Of a stretch of 64,000 nt of DNA, positions 43,744 through 58,700 are shown in pieces (positions within the stretch are counted from its first letter, which is position 1; each line of letters starts with the position of its first letter). Made by a program: the position numbers and the translations under genes. Under the pieces are notes generated by a model. That model was not told the origin of the DNA. It saw only the letters and a list, made by a program, of their open reading frames with translations, and made no database searches. The DNA lies in NCBI RefSeq assembly GCF_032854445.1, contig NC_088295.1, positions 18,215,385 through 18,279,384 on the forward strand. The letters are read 5' to 3'. This DNA comes from Liolophura sinensis. Its lineage: Eukaryota; Mollusca; Polyplacophora; Chitonida; Chitonidae.

Positions 43744-46700
43744 TCAATGCTGTCCTCCAAATTTTGAATTCAGGTTCTCTTGGTGAGCAGTCTGAAAGGA
43801 AATGTAGGAAATGTTCAGACTCAGAAGTTCTGGTATACATGGCCGTCATGTAAATTACTTCATTTAATCATACGTTTAGCGTTCGATCACGGGGCGAACA
43901 AGGTCAAACAACTTGGCGGGAAAAGTAAGACAAAGGCAGTCTACTGGAAAGCACAGACGACTTGTAGCCTTGCGCGACAGGTGAAGGCCGCTCCAGTTGT
44001 TGACGTCACACTGGGTTCATGCGCTCTTCACTTGCTCTGGCTATAGTGTACACATTCTCTGGGCGTACAGGCCACGCAGTCTTCACACAATGTACTGAAT
44101 TTGCTTTAGGGCGAGGATACTACAAATGTCTGGGAAAAATACGACCTGCAACATTTACTGTATGATCGTATTTACTGTATGATCCAGTTTACTGTGTGAT
44201 CCTATTTACTGTTTGATGTTATTTATTGTTTGATGCTATTTACTGTGTTATCCTATTTACTGTATGATCGTATTTACTGTATGATCATATTTACTGTGTG
44301 ATGCTATTTACTGTTTGATGCTATTTACTGTATGATCCTATTTACTGATACAGAAATGGTACATTGTTAAATCTGGTCTTTGTGCACATTGAACATATGG
44401 CAAGGGACAGTACACAGAAGAATGCATGCCAGTTACCTCAAATTTAGTAATGAATTCAGAAAACACAGTAAATATTTCTGTTGTTTTTGCTGTGGATGGA
44501 TCTTCTCCGAAATAATGAACCATCGTTTTGAAATCCTCTGTGGCACTTTTCTGCAACTGGATCAAGGACTCAAGCCTCCCCTTTGCTGTCCTCATGAAGC
44601 CCTGTAATTATCCAATGTTAAGGATTGTAACCAGTCTACTGGTACATGGGACTACATTTTCCTTTTTATACATATAGCTGATGGTACACTGGACTACTTC
44701 TTCTTTTGCTTATAACTCATGTTTGGCACTGTGCATGGGACTGAGCTTCCTTTAATTATGACTAGTCTGTATGGTTCAGGGAAAAGTCCAGGTTGGGGAT
44801 CTTGTCAGGAGAAAATGTTTTTAGTGCTAACAAAGGATAACTTCAGGATCCAATATTGCTTAAAGTACAGGATGGTCATGTAGTGCATCCCAAATGATTT
44901 CAAATTTCAGATGGACGTCCATATTATTACAAAGAAAATGCAGTGAGAATACCTTTTCTAATTCATAATGTTAAACTCCATAAGCTTAGTTTCGACACCA
45001 AGAGCCCATTGCCTCGGGTCATAATTATTCAAAACCTAGTTGCATGCTGGAGGATGGGTGTGGAGAGTAATTGGTTTTACAATGGCTGCACCAACAAGTG
45101 GTTAAAACAAACTCTACACAATAACACAGCCTACTGTATACCTATAGTCTCTGCAAACAGACTACATGGCTTTAATTCCTTACATTCATCTCCAAAACTG
45201 TATGGTTGTGAAAACTACTAAAATAAAATAACCTTCAATTATTGAGGTTATATTCTGGTAAAACATGTAAACAATTTCAAATATGGCAGTGTCAGAAACA
45301 AGGATTACAGTATAATCAATCTTCAAATTACTCTCCACGCACATTGTCCAGCACGCAGCTTGCATTTGAATAATTATGACTTCACCTGAGGCAATGGGTT
45401 CTTGGTGTTGAAACTAAGCTTATGGACTTTAACATAATGAATTAGAAAGTCTTGTAGCTTCAGTTTTCTTGCAAGAATGTGAATGTGAAATATATCCATA
45501 TGTAGAGCTCCTGTTCTTGTTGTGCCACTGACTATAAAGGCAATTTTTGTTGCCAGTATGACTGAATATAGGCGACTGGCTAAAACAAATAGACCACAGT
45601 ATCTAAAGGGGACATTAAACATTCCTTGATTTATGTATTGGATTTACTTACTTGGAGTTTTATGCTGTACTCAAGATTACTATATGGCTATAAATGTGGT
45701 CCAGTGAAATCAGTTGGAATGTACCACATGACACTTAGCACTTAAAACATTTTCTCACAACAACACCCCCAACTTGGAATTTTCCCTGGATCTAAAAAGG
45801 GCCTGTGGCTTTTGGGATTTCTGGCTTCTTATGTCAACTATGGGTTGACAGCCTAGGGGTTAGGCAAAGTATTGTTCAACTTGTGTGGGACAACTTGTGT
45901 GGTGTGGTGTCTTAAGCAAGGCATTCCAGTGAGGCTGCACAATACACCTGTAAGCATTGAAACTGACCTGCTAAAACAACACACTGTACGATATAACTGA
46001 ATTAATACTGAAAGCAACATTTAACTGCTAGCACATAATCAACCAGCGTGGCAGCCAAGAAATAGTTTGAGATAATGGCCATAATTAAACTATTCAGAAG
46101 GATACGTTCATGACGCCGTAAAATCTGTCGCTTCCATCTTCACCATGAGAGTTAAATGACTCTAGGACTGAGGTGATCTCCTGAAAATGACAAGCAAAAT
46201 ACAGTCACACTTTGTTAGTACCTCAGAAAATAAATGAACAAGTAACTATGGAGTATCAATGTTTGTTTTTGTTTGGTTTTGATTATTAACAAAATGGGCA
46301 AAAATTTTCACTGGCAGCCACTGTATTTATGGGTGGAGGAAACCACTGACCTTTACCAAGTTTGATATACGGCTGAACTTTTCCATGTGTGACATGTCAA
46401 GGGTTAGTGGTATAATAGAAGGCAAGTGGTCTCAAGTAAACTTCATCTTAAACTACATGAAAAAGCACCGAAAACCACTCAAACCACTCGGCCACAGCCT
46501 ACTCTCATGTTACTATAAACATTCACCTGTTTCAAGATTCACACTCTCAAATGACTCGTTCACTTTTGAAAGTGGCAAAAACAAAAGCAGCAGCTCTCAC
46601 CTCAGATGTTCTTTTCAGCTCCTCTATATCCTGGACCACATTTCCGAGCGAAACTGAAGTCAGGGCAAAATAGTCCAGAAGATCCAAATCACATTTAATA

Positions 46701-49700
46701 TTCACAGTGATATATCTTTATCACTGTTAAAAAGCTACCTAACTAAAACAACACTTAACACACTTACATGTAATTTAATAAACCACTTTTAAAGACTGAT
46801 ATAAATTTATGTAGAATTATTCAATATTATAAGACAGGTATAAATGTCAGCAGTCAGAAGGTTTGCAATGGACTGCACCCTTCGCATTGTTTTAGTCTTT
46901 GAAAGACTTTAATTTCCAATAAATTCATGAGAACATGAAAAAAAATTCATTCAATAAATCACCTAAAATATTCCAACCATTTACAGATGAAAACAGTTGT
47001 CACTATCATGGAGGACATACATGTACATGTACACACCTTTAGCTGCCTTTGGGACTGTTTTCAACTCTTTACTCACACCCAGTGTGTCAGGGATTTTGGT
47101 GAGGGAAGCATTGGCTAACACATGCAAAAATGTGTGCTTGTTATCTTGCGTTTTTGTGACATCCAGCTGAAACAATAAAACAAGTTATAAAGTGAAATGA
47201 GTCTGATATACTGATCACAGAGGACAGGTAAATGATGACAAGCCTTACCTGTGACAGGTGTGATATCCTGACCACAGAGGACATGTAAATGATGACAAGC
47301 GCTCAGTGGGTTAGCGCACTAGCGCAGCGTAATGGCCAAGAAGCCTCTCACCAATGCGGTCGCTGTGAGTTCAAGTCCAGCTCATGCTGGCTTCTCTCTG
47401 GCCGTAAGTGGGAAGGTCTGTCAGAAACCTGTGGATGGTCGTGGGTTTCCCCTGGGGTCTGCCCGGTTTTCTCCCACCATAACGCTGGCCGCTGTTGTAT
47501 AAGTGAAATATTCTTGAGTACAGAGTAAAACACCAATCAAATAAATAAATAAATAAATGATGACAAGCCTTACCTGTGACAGGTGTGATATCCTGGCCAC
47601 AGAGGGCAGGTAAATGATGACAAGCCTTACCTGTGACAGGAGTGATATCTTGACCACAGAGGACAGGTAAATGATGACAAGCCTTACCTGTGACAGGTGT
47701 GATATCCTGACCACGGAGGACATGTAAATGATGACAAGCCTTATCTGTGACAGATGTGATACTTTGATCACAGAAATAACATGTAATGATGACAACCCTT
47801 ACCCTTAAGAGGTAAATGTCAGAGGTCTTCATCAAGCATCACATGTAATGATGACAACCTTCACCTGTGAAAGGTAAGAACCTTCATATGGAATCACATA
47901 GGAATGATCAAAGACCTTACCTGAGACAGATATGATATCCTGAAGGCTGATGCGTCACCAACTCTTGCATTTCCCTTATTTAAATGATTTCCCATGGCTA
48001 ATATTAACTGAAAACAAAAACAAACAAAAAACAACAAAACAAATCTGTTATTAACTTAAACACTATTATCACATTAAAGAAGTACTCTTTTATCCAGTAT
48101 GAATAAGACGATGTCACTTAGTGTGCAATAATGTACGTCTATCAGTCTTGGTAACAATTCAATCTTATGTAAATAATATTAATTCTTATTTGTAATTCCA
48201 GGCATTACTGTACCTCTAATATCTGGGCTAAGTTTTTACTCCATCTCAATTCCTTTGAGGCCTTGGAAATGCAGGTTAATGCCTACAAACAGGATTTCAA
48301 ATTTTGTTAAAGTGTAACATACACAGCAAGCCTGACTGTGTCCAACACATGTAAATATTCTACAGCGCAAGAGTGGCCTTTACGTAAATATCATTATATG
48401 TAGCAATACTCTTTATTAAGTCTTGTCCTGCCATCCTATTTCAGAAATATTAACTTTAGGAGAAATTCACCCATATGTGTGAGTAATAGGGTAAGCAATT
48501 ACAGTATAAAGAATACTCTGTTAAAAATGACTGGATATTTGGGAGGATCAGAATATTATGAAATAAAAATTGTGAAAAAAAAAAAAAGACATATCATCAA
48601 AATTTACATTCATACATCACAGGGCTTAAATTATGTATACAAACTTTAATGTACTTTTAAAGGATGTCTTGTTGACTGTTTACCTCTTTTATCCCATCCA
48701 ATTTCTCGTCAAAGCTGGCTTTAAACCACATGGCTTTTAATCTGTGCAGGTACTGAGGTATTTGACTCATCTGTCAACAGTTAGGTACAAATGCCTGGTC
48801 AACAGTTAGGTACAAATGCCTGGTGATCTCAACAGCTAGGCACAAATGCCTAGTCAACAGTTAGGTACAAATGCCTGGTGATCTCAACAGCTAGGCACAA
48901 ATGCCTAGTCAACAGTTAGGTACAAATGCCTGGTCAACAGTTAGGTACAAATGCCTGGTCAGCAGTTAGGTACAAATGCCTGGTCAATAGTTAGGTACAA
49001 ATGCCTGGTCATAATACAAGTAAATACTAATACTGCATTGAAATCCTCACAAGAAGTTCTTGTCTTTTACACACAAGTTACCATGAATCATGTAAAAATT
49101 TCACAAATTGTTTCCTGGTTCCATCATTTTCTCGCCACAATATGGCTGTATTATTGTTGATATGACATAAAGCATTCAAAAAATTTAAAAAAGAAAAAAA
49201 AAAACAGCAGAAAAAATGAATTCAGTCATATATCGTACAATCTGAGTGTATGTCAATATACAAAGTACTCCAAATGTTACAATATGGCCTGAATTATTTT
49301 AGACTTTGCTAGTTAGACTTACTTCATAGGCAAATTGATCTGGCAGTGTGAGTTGTGAGACATCTGGAGACAATGCAGTGTAACTGGACATCTGCAAAAT
49401 GAAAATACAAAATTAGACTAGGAAATTCTTGAACTACTGACCAACAATGCACAGACTAGCATTCTGTTTTATAGGTAAACTGCCTACATGTGATTCCAGT
49501 TTGAAGTTATGTGGATTAATTTGGGGATTTTTCCTGTTGATGATATATTTACATGATTGCAAAGCCTAGAAAGACAGGAAAATCATAAAAAAACATAGGG
49601 ATCAGATAAAATAAAAAGGCTGATTTTCAATTCTGTTTTTACCCGTCCCCCACCCACCCAAAAAAAAAAAAAAAAAAAAAAAGAATTGTGTCACCTGACT

Positions 49701-52700
49701 CAAAGCCACAACTCAGCCAGTGACAGTTGGAATTAAGCATGTGACCAGATTTTGCAAGGCTTCAGTCATCTGTGGCAAAAACAAGGCTTTGGGTTTATAA
49801 TGATCTAGTGCGGCCATTCGAACAATAAGGCCATCACAAGATATTTCAAAAGACAAGACCACTAAAGAAGGATGAGAACAGCCTACCTCTTGCTGGCTAG
49901 GGGCATACACCAATAGCTGCTTAATCAGCTCAGGGGTTAGAATGGATTCATCCATGGAGTACAACGCTTGTCGCATCTCACTGGCTGACAGCTTCAGGTG
50001 GCCCAGTAAAATGGCTGAAATATATCAATTGATACATGCGCAAAATACTAATATACTCAGACATTCATCATGTTTCTAATGCTTTTATACCTTACTACAT
50101 TGCTCCAACCACAAGGCTCTCAAGATGCGAGTTCAATCCCAGTCTTGGACAGGGAATTTGTTCATGGTGACTTGGAGATAATACATAGTCAATGCTGCCT
50201 TGGGGATAATACATAGTCAATGCTGCCTTGGGGATAATACATAGTCAATGCTGCCTTGGGGATAATACATAATCAATGGTGCCTTGGAGATAGTACATAG
50301 TCAATGCTGCCTTGGGGATAATTCATAATCAATGGTGCCTTGGAGATAATACATAGTCAATGCTGCCTTGGGGATAATACATAATCAATGGTGCCTTGGA
50401 GATAATACATAGTCAATGCTGCCTTGGGGATAATACATAGTCAACGGTGCCTTGGGGATAATACATAGTCAACGGTGCCTTGGGGATAATACATAGTCAA
50501 TGGCCCTTTGTGTCCTTTCCTACAGCTTTACGCAAGCAAGAAGAATTTAAATATCATTAAACGGTATATAATGAAACAGATGGCTAACAAGAAAAGGTGC
50601 AAAATGTCATACTCACAAATGTTATAAGCTTTCTTGGGGCTCAATATTAAATTAATTTCTTTTTCAGCTGGTGGGGGACCTATAAACACAATAATACAGC
50701 AGACAATAGAACAAAACTTCTTCTGAAACAACTCTTTGAAAAACTGGTTTACAGTGGAATGCATTTAACAAAATGGATAGGCTATGACGAATTTGTTACA
50801 AGTATGTTACATACTTTTGTGAGAACAATGGTTTTATTCTGCAATGGTGGTGTTCTGGCATACAATTAGAGTGGAATTACCTGATCTGACAGGTGATGTG
50901 CTGAACTGCTGTTCCAGTTCCAAATATTGTATTACTTCATCCAGGTGGTTTGTGTCTCCAATCTGATATAGACAACAGCAACATAGTAATAATGTATTCT
51001 GTTACAAACACAAGCACAATTTCTAGAAACTGAAAGTAAAACTATTCTCCAATGTATACATGACCTTAACATGTGATCTTATTACAAGCCCTCCATATCT
51101 GGAATTTTTTTTTTACACATTGGAATCTGTACCTGGATGACCCTCACTCACTAGATCTGTACCTGCATGACTCTGACTCTCCCATACTGGATCTGTACCT
51201 GCATCACCCTGAAACCCCCACACAGGGTGTGAAGTTGAGTGACCTTGACATCCACACACTGGATCTGTACATGAGTGGCTCTGACACTCCTACACTGGAT
51301 TTGTACCTGAATGACCCAGACACCCCCACACTGGATCTGTGCCTCGGTGACCCGGCCACCCACACACTAGATCTGTATCTACATGACCCTGACACCCACA
51401 CACTAGATCTGTACCTAAATGACCCAGACCCCTCCACACTAGACCTGTACCTGCATGACCCTGACACCCACACACTGGATCTGTACCTGAATGACCTGGA
51501 CACCCACACACTGGATCTGTACCTGAGTGACCCGAACACCCCCACACTGGATCTGTACCTGAGTGACCAGAAGACCAACAACCTGTATCTGTACCTGGCT
51601 GACCATGATACCCCCACACTGGATCTGTGCCTCGGTGACCCGGCCACCCACACACTAGATCTGTACCTGCATGACCCTGACACCCACACACTGGATCTGT
51701 ACCTGAATGACCCAGACCCCTCCACACTAGACCTGTACCTGCATGACCCTGACACCCACACACTGGATCTGTACCTGAATGACCCTTACACCCACACTCT
51801 GGAATCTGTACCTGAGTGACCCTGACACCCACACACTGGAATCTGTACCTGAATAACCCAGACAAGTGCACATTGGATCTGTACCTGCATGACCCTGACA
51901 CCCACACACTGGATCTGTACCTGAATGACCCTGACACCCACACTCTGGAATCTGTACCTGAGTGACCCTGACACCCACACACTGGAATCTGTACCTGAAT
52001 AACCCAGGCAAGTGCACATTGGATCTGTACCAGAGTGACCCTGACGCCCACACACTGCCTGTACCTGAATGGCCCCGACACCCACACACTGTACCTGTAC
52101 CAAAATGACCCGGACACCCACACACTAAATCTGTACTTCGATGACCCTGACACCCACCCACTGGACATGTACCTGCATGACCCTGACACCCACACAATGG
52201 ATTTGTCCCTAGGTGACCCTCCTACCTCAACTGGCCCACAGATCTGACTGTATACAAAGTGTATATGGTTCTTAGTCACTTACTTGGCCCCACACAGTGT
52301 CCTGTATATTGTCTATGTTGAGTTTTTCCCAGTTAATCCTCTTGACACTCATCGAGTTAGTTGCTGCAGAACTTGACACTACTGGAGGTGCTGGCAACAA
52401 CATTTGAAGAAGGAATATGTATATAATATATAAAAATCTTTAACAGAAAAATGAGCACATTTCCAATTTTTGATTGGCCAAAAATTAAGCATTAATTCCA
52501 GCTTATCATCAACAACTATCTACTCTAATGTTAGAGTAGTACTGTATTAATCCCAGGAAAAAAATCTATACAAATGAATGCTGTATGGATAAACAGATTA
52601 ATATTTAATATCGAATGGTATTAAATCCTGCAGTTTTGAAAGAAAAAATGTTTTATCTACCTTTGAAACAAAGTCTTCAAACTGTGTTACCTGGTGGAGG

Positions 52701-55700
52701 AATGTTTGGAGCCATTGGTGGTTTAGGTGAACTTTTTACTTGACGAATTTCTTCTAGTAATCTCCCTTTAGCTGAAGTCTCCTGTATTTCATTTTCCATT
52801 GCAGCATCAAGCTGCTGAAGTACCTTCATTGCCTTGCCATTTACAGAATTTTTCCCTGTTGAGTGCAGATTTGATGACTTTCCAGTAGCCATTATTTTAT
52901 GAGTTGTGCTATTTAAGGTTTCTACATTTGCATCAGCTGACAAATCACTACTCTCAGAGTCCTGACGGCCATAGTAACCATTGTGTAGGCTAGTCCTCAT
53001 TCTCTCGGCCTTCACCTTGACCCCAGGCTTAAGGTCAGACTGAGCCTCCAACATGGCAGGACCAAATTTGCGGATTCTGTTTAAATCTGGTGAATTCAAC
53101 TCCACAGCTCTGTAGGGCTGATTCTCCAATCCGGGGTATCCCACAGGGACAAATGTAATGTAACGTTTATCATTGCCTTTTCCGGGCAGAGTAAGCTCCC
53201 CTGACAGTCCTGTATAAAACAAAAATGAATTCAGTGCTTGTACATCACACATATATAGCTGTAGACCAGATATATATGTACGTGTATATGTCTGCTACAC
53301 ACTCCAATGTTTCTATTCTAAATACAAAAGTAACAACAAGAGGAAAAGCTTTTGGAAGAATATCCTAAATGACCATAAATTTTGTCCAAGACTAAATTGC
53401 CTATTTTTCCTGATTCTGAGAGCTCTTTTGGTTTTAGAAAGGTATTCTGAGGTTTGCTTGGAACATGATACTGTACTGAAAAATTGTAAGTTTCAGCACC
53501 AAAAATAATATATAGTGACATTTACATTTATTTGCCTCTAAGAATGCACTTTTGAGGAGGAAATTTTAGGTCACTTAGCGTAAATCCTTTTATAACTGTT
53601 CTGATGGTATCGAAAATGTTAATTTGTGACATTAATCTTGTTAATGTGCACCTGCTTGCTTCCTCTCTGAACTGGCCTGGAGAATGACTGCCTTGGCTTC
53701 AGCCACAGCTTTTCTGGTCTTCTGTAACTCCTTCATCAATACCTTATCAAGGTGGTTCCCCTGAGGGGCAGGGGGGAGGACTTTCTCTGACTCAGGGGGT
53801 CTAAACCAGAAAAAGATAAACTACTATTTATCCAACTCAACTGTGAAATATTTATCACTGTGTAAATGAACACAATTACTGAACTATTCATGGTTTTCCG
53901 TAGGCCTTGTTTTCTGTAGGCCTTGTTTTCTTCCCCTAACAACTCCCAAACACTTACCACAGCGTAAATCATACACAATTATTGAATTACTCCATGGCCT
54001 ACACATTGTCTTGGTTTTCAGTTAGCCTTGTTTTCTTCCCCAAACTTTATCCCTGGTATTTAAATGAAATAGTTTATAACATTACATTATAGCTCATTCA
54101 TTTCATTCAAATTGATGGATATTGGTTGTTTTTTTTTCTGCCAGTACCTCTGCTCATCATGATAAATTTTCCCAAAAGGCACAGTGATGTGATAAGTAGC
54201 TCTGCTGTTGTTCTGCTGAAGATGCTTTTGGTAGTTTGGTCTGTGTGAGTTGGAGGTTTGCTTCCCACCCACATCTGAGGATATGGACTACAAAGAAGAT
54301 ATATATGGGTTACTAGGTTGCAGGAAATATTGTTAATTATACAACAGGAACTATTTTCCATGAAAAATGGCAAACTTTTCCCATAATACAACTTTTATTT
54401 ATACAAAACTGAAAACATTTCTTTTACAAAACATAATTATATATATCCCTACAAAACATTGCTAACATCAAATACATAGAGACACAGTGGACTTCAAACA
54501 GAGAAAATACTACTAGTATGTAATTTGGTACAGGACACTTTGTGGATTGAAAACTGTGAATTACAGTGATGGCAATAAATCTGTTTGAAAAGTGCTATCT
54601 ACAGAAAAAATATAATGTAAAAACTGATGCCAAGAAAACCACATGTAGGGTGGCAACTGTACACGTAAATATGGCAATACTTGTGGGGAAATCATACGTG
54701 TAGATACTAATATTTTCCAATTACTTGGTCATCTGCTGTAGAAAAATTGCAGACTTCATAAAGCTTTGTAGTGAAATATTTCTCTGAAAAAGAGATTCAG
54801 CACAGGCTGAGAAATGTCAGTGCACATAAATCTATTATTTGGACATCATCCTACAACTAATAAAATGCTTACCATGCGTTCAGATGAAGATGTTCGTATG
54901 CTGGCTGCAGCCTCCCCAACTGATGAATAAAAAATCACTTCATAATACTTTGATGATGATGATAAGTTGATTCATTTGGCTTTGTGGTTATATATGGCTC
55001 TGGTCATATGATAACAGTCTCTCTTTAAAGCAGGATTGTGTTTTTTATTGTATTTATAGCTTTACAGGCTTTATCCACACAAAATGGAAATTTACGTCTG
55101 TTACAAATATATACTAAATAAAATATTTCAAACTTTTAATCAATACTGTATGGTAGATCACTTGCTAGTTTGCAATGATAAAAACAAACTTCGTGGTTTC
55201 ATAAACATGTACTACATTCATGCATTATTATATTCATGCTTGTACATTACTATATTCATGTATGTACATTATTATATTCCAGCATGTACATTACTATATT
55301 CATGCTTGTACATTACTATATTCATGTATGTACATTATTATATTCATGCTTGTACATTACTATATTCATGCATGTACAATTTAAAATGTAAACAATGCTA
55401 TGAAGTTAACATTGGCTGTCTGATTCATCATTAAAGTTAATGTTCAATCACTTATTTTCTCTACAGTTTAGTTTTCAACACGAGGTGTACATAAGTGTTA
55501 TTCACTCACTGATCTGAAAGTCCTCTGTGTTGCCATGGTCACCAGGTGACCTGGAGTATATATCATGAGACAGACCACCAAACATTTCCTTTTCACCAAA
55601 CTTATCGTCTCTAGCGTGGAAAGTGACATCTTGGTTGTACACACTGTGAGCTGTACAATAAAATGGCGATGAAAGTCTTGAGTTGATTCCTTACACACAC

Positions 55701-58700
55701 AAACTCACACTCGCACAAACACTCATACCTGCCCACACTTGCACCCTCACACACTCACACCCGCACACACTCAAAAGAGAAAAAATCTAAAACACATGGA
55801 AACATTTCTATGAAGCAATTGATGTTGAAATATAACTCTATACCATGAACAAATGAACAGACAAAATGGTGGGCACACATGAATACCCTGTTACTGCTCA
55901 GATAACATTGTAACAGACAAATGGACAGATGAACAAGCAGACAAAAGGATGGACAAACAAACAAAAACATGGACACACATGAGCACCATTAACCCTATTA
56001 CCTCTGAGAGAACATCATAATGGACAAATGGACAGAGAGATGAACAAACAAACAATGGACACCACAAGAGCATGGTTAACCCTTTCACCTACAAGAGAAC
56101 ATCATAATGGACAGACAGATGGACATACCAAACAATGGACGCCACGAGAGCATGGTTAACCCAGTCACGAGAACATCGACCTATGGAAATGAATCATTTT
56201 TTTAAAACATGCAGGTATCAAGCGTTATGTATACACATAGTGATTTGCAGACAAAGTATACAGTACCTGTTCTATGGTCTGGGAAGTACTTGTTCGAGAG
56301 CACCTGCTGATGATCTGGCTCTAGCAAAGGCAGGATCCAGATCCACAACTTCTCCTTGTCAGGTGTGTCTAACAGTTCCTCCAGATCCTCCAACAGCAGG
56401 TGAACTTTCCTAAGGTAAGGACAGGTGTGTATGATAATCACAAAACATTATAACACATGATCCTATAAGATTTGAGAATGTATCATTTGGCATTTGATGC
56501 AAAGGCAACATTTTGCTACAAAGCACTTTGGTGCAGGGAGACTTTGATAATGTCCAGTAACAGATACAAGGTTGTTTGGAATAAATGGAGAAGTTCAGCA
56601 GCTGTGTCTCTGAGTGAGAATAACGCTAAAGCCAAACCATGTCATACTAAAAAAATTGCATTCCCGCACATTAGAAATACTGCTGACCAAAGGTTTTGTA
56701 CAAATACAACAATGGACACACAGGCCATGAAATTTGGGTGTTTGATGTAACCAAAAAATCGGTAAGGGGTTTTAAGCATGGAATAGCCAATTCTTCGGTT
56801 TCGGCCTGACACAAAAACAGACCAACTGTTTCCACAAATCAGTTACGTGAACATGTGGCTAATAAAGTCAAGCGTACAGTATGTCCTAGCAGATTTTTCC
56901 CTTTCATTTACAGTAATTTCGGCAAAGCCTAATAATTTGCATAAGAGGTTGGTCGTATTGCAGTACGGTCCACCATCATACATGCCCAGCGGAATCCTCG
57001 GATAGCACATTGGCTACATGGGGGGGGCCACAGCATAATGATCAGTATAGATCAGGATGAATCAGGAAGTCACCATAAAGCATATTTGTCATGCGAACTG
57101 AGAATTGCATGTCTTTCAAGGACAGACCAGCATGTGCTCTATTCCTGAACTCGGAGACCTCCTCAGGCATTACCTATACGCCATCATGAAGTTAACAGGT
57201 GGTTTGTAGACTGGACTTGATGCCACAAATGACAAAAGACAGTGCAGGTACATTTAACCCAATTAATAAATAGAGTGTGGACCTAAACGAAATTTGGTCA
57301 GAGCGGAAAGCTTCATGGCCTGGACACATATTGCATGTTCAGGACAAAACTAGCTCAGTTAATTGTGATAAAACTGAATTAGTTCTTAATCAGATATTCA
57401 CTAACCTGTTTTCATCATAATGCTGTAAGGCTTTTTTCAGTTGTGACCTTTCTCTTGCGGAAAGAAGGTCGTTCATGTAAGAGTTTAAGGTGGTGTGTTG
57501 TTGTTGTTTCAGAGATTTAGTCCCCATCACAGGTTGAGATCGAGGAGACCCTAGAATAAAAACATCAAGAAGGCATAAAAATAAACAATTAATTCGCAAA
57601 TACAGAAACACCAATTTCTCTGTTTCAGGAGGAAAATCATATTTAAAATTGCATTCCTTAGATAACTGACAAGCATATACTTTATTTTTGATCAACTCAT
57701 TAAAATTTAGGCTACAGATAATAAACATATTCAGTCTATCAGAAAATTTCGAAGTAAAATTTTCAATGAAAGTTGAACTGAAATTTATAAAGAAGGAATG
57801 TGGCTTCAGCCCTTAACATCTGGCCAGTAACATTTTCAGCTTAATTAATCTAAAAATGTCACTAGAACTGAAAAGCAAAATAACATTTTTTGTTTTTGGT
57901 GTTATTTAAAGGTATGTGCAGTAAAAGTTTGTAACAATGTATGGTCATCTCCTTCCAGGCAACTGCATGATGTAATCAGGAAGACATGAAAAATTATCTC
58001 ATGTTGATGTCTCCAACATATCATAAACTCATGCATATTGGATTAATGTAAATTTAACTAGTGAGTGACTTACCAGGCAGATGAGTTAACAGTGGATTGG
58101 TCTGCACTCGACTAGTGGATAATGGGCCATTTGTCATACCATGGTCTTGCAGTTTGTCTGGAAAATTTCATAGTAAACACAGGTAGGTCAATCAACTTTG
58201 CCTTGACGTAAAACCAGACATATAAGGAGAAATGAATGTGAAAAAACAGTGGAATGTTTGAGAGCTTCATGCTCTAATATTAAGCTGATTCTGCAAGTAA
58301 TACTGTTGCTCCAGAGTAAATCTTGTTTAAGTGCTGTTCTTAACGGACTAAAATTGCTAACTGTCTGTGATGACAAGGGTACTTTGTCTGAAAACTGTTA
58401 CTGACTGACTGTGATGAAAAGAGGACTGTTTGAAAACGTTGCTAACTGACTGTGATGCAAGCAATACCTTGTTTGAAAACTGTTGCTAACTGCCTGTGGT
58501 GCTAACAGTGCCTTGTTTAAGAGCTGTCCCAAACTCCCTGTTCATAGTCTAACATTACGCTCATTCTGAAAGTAGTACTCTTGTTCCAGAATAGAACTTA
58601 AAGAGCTGTTATTAACAGACTGTATACTGTTGCCAACTGACCATGTCTGAGAGCTGTTGCTACCTGACTGTGGTGTAAGCAGTACCTTGCTCGAGAGCTG

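Larger units (their letters stand above)
43744..52390 (-). other. FH2 (formin homology 2) domain exons of delphilin
   Basis: Thirteen exons from 52390 down to 43744 encode about 387 residues. Visible FH2 landmarks: the INWEKLNIDNIQDTVWGQ start (lasso/linker region), LSPKKAYNI with ILLGHLKLS, LPDQFAYE, the signature GNHLNKGNARVGDASAF (GNxxN), and the C-terminal helical stretch with GRLESLIQLQKS and VHYFGED. It ends with a short tail and TGA. FH2 domains dimerise head to tail, nucleate actin and track barbed ends. The domain looks complete and free of lesions. No proline-rich FH1 of usual length precedes it; only PPMAPNIPPPG is seen, as is typical of delphilin's reduced FH1. Confidence 0.92.

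Noticed and set aside
43577-43849. 90-codon minus-strand ORF overlapping the last delphilin exon
   Set aside because: It is in a different frame from the FH2 reading frame. The phase-correct exon (43791-43744) stops after 15 residues that fit an FH2 tail.
47205-50502. CRISPR-like repeat arrays
   Set aside because: Units are contiguous minisatellites without unique spacers, lie in introns of an animal gene, and have no cas genes nearby.
50175-50502. Donor-straddling interpretation for the 28-30-bp array
   Set aside because: It starts more than 100 bp from the donor at 50616 and shows no similarity to the exon end, so it is an ordinary intronic minisatellite.
51073-52279. 248-codon plus-strand and 329-codon minus-strand ORFs rich in LDLYL or GTD repeats
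   Set aside because: They are by-products of the 42-45-bp minisatellite inside the first FH2 intron, open in several frames on both strands. No gene evidence.
56600-57380. Possible ancient Tc1/mariner relic in a delphilin intron
   Set aside because: A few phrases resemble transposase remnants (for example around 57270-57330), but no catalytic motif, terminal repeat or continuous frame could be shown.
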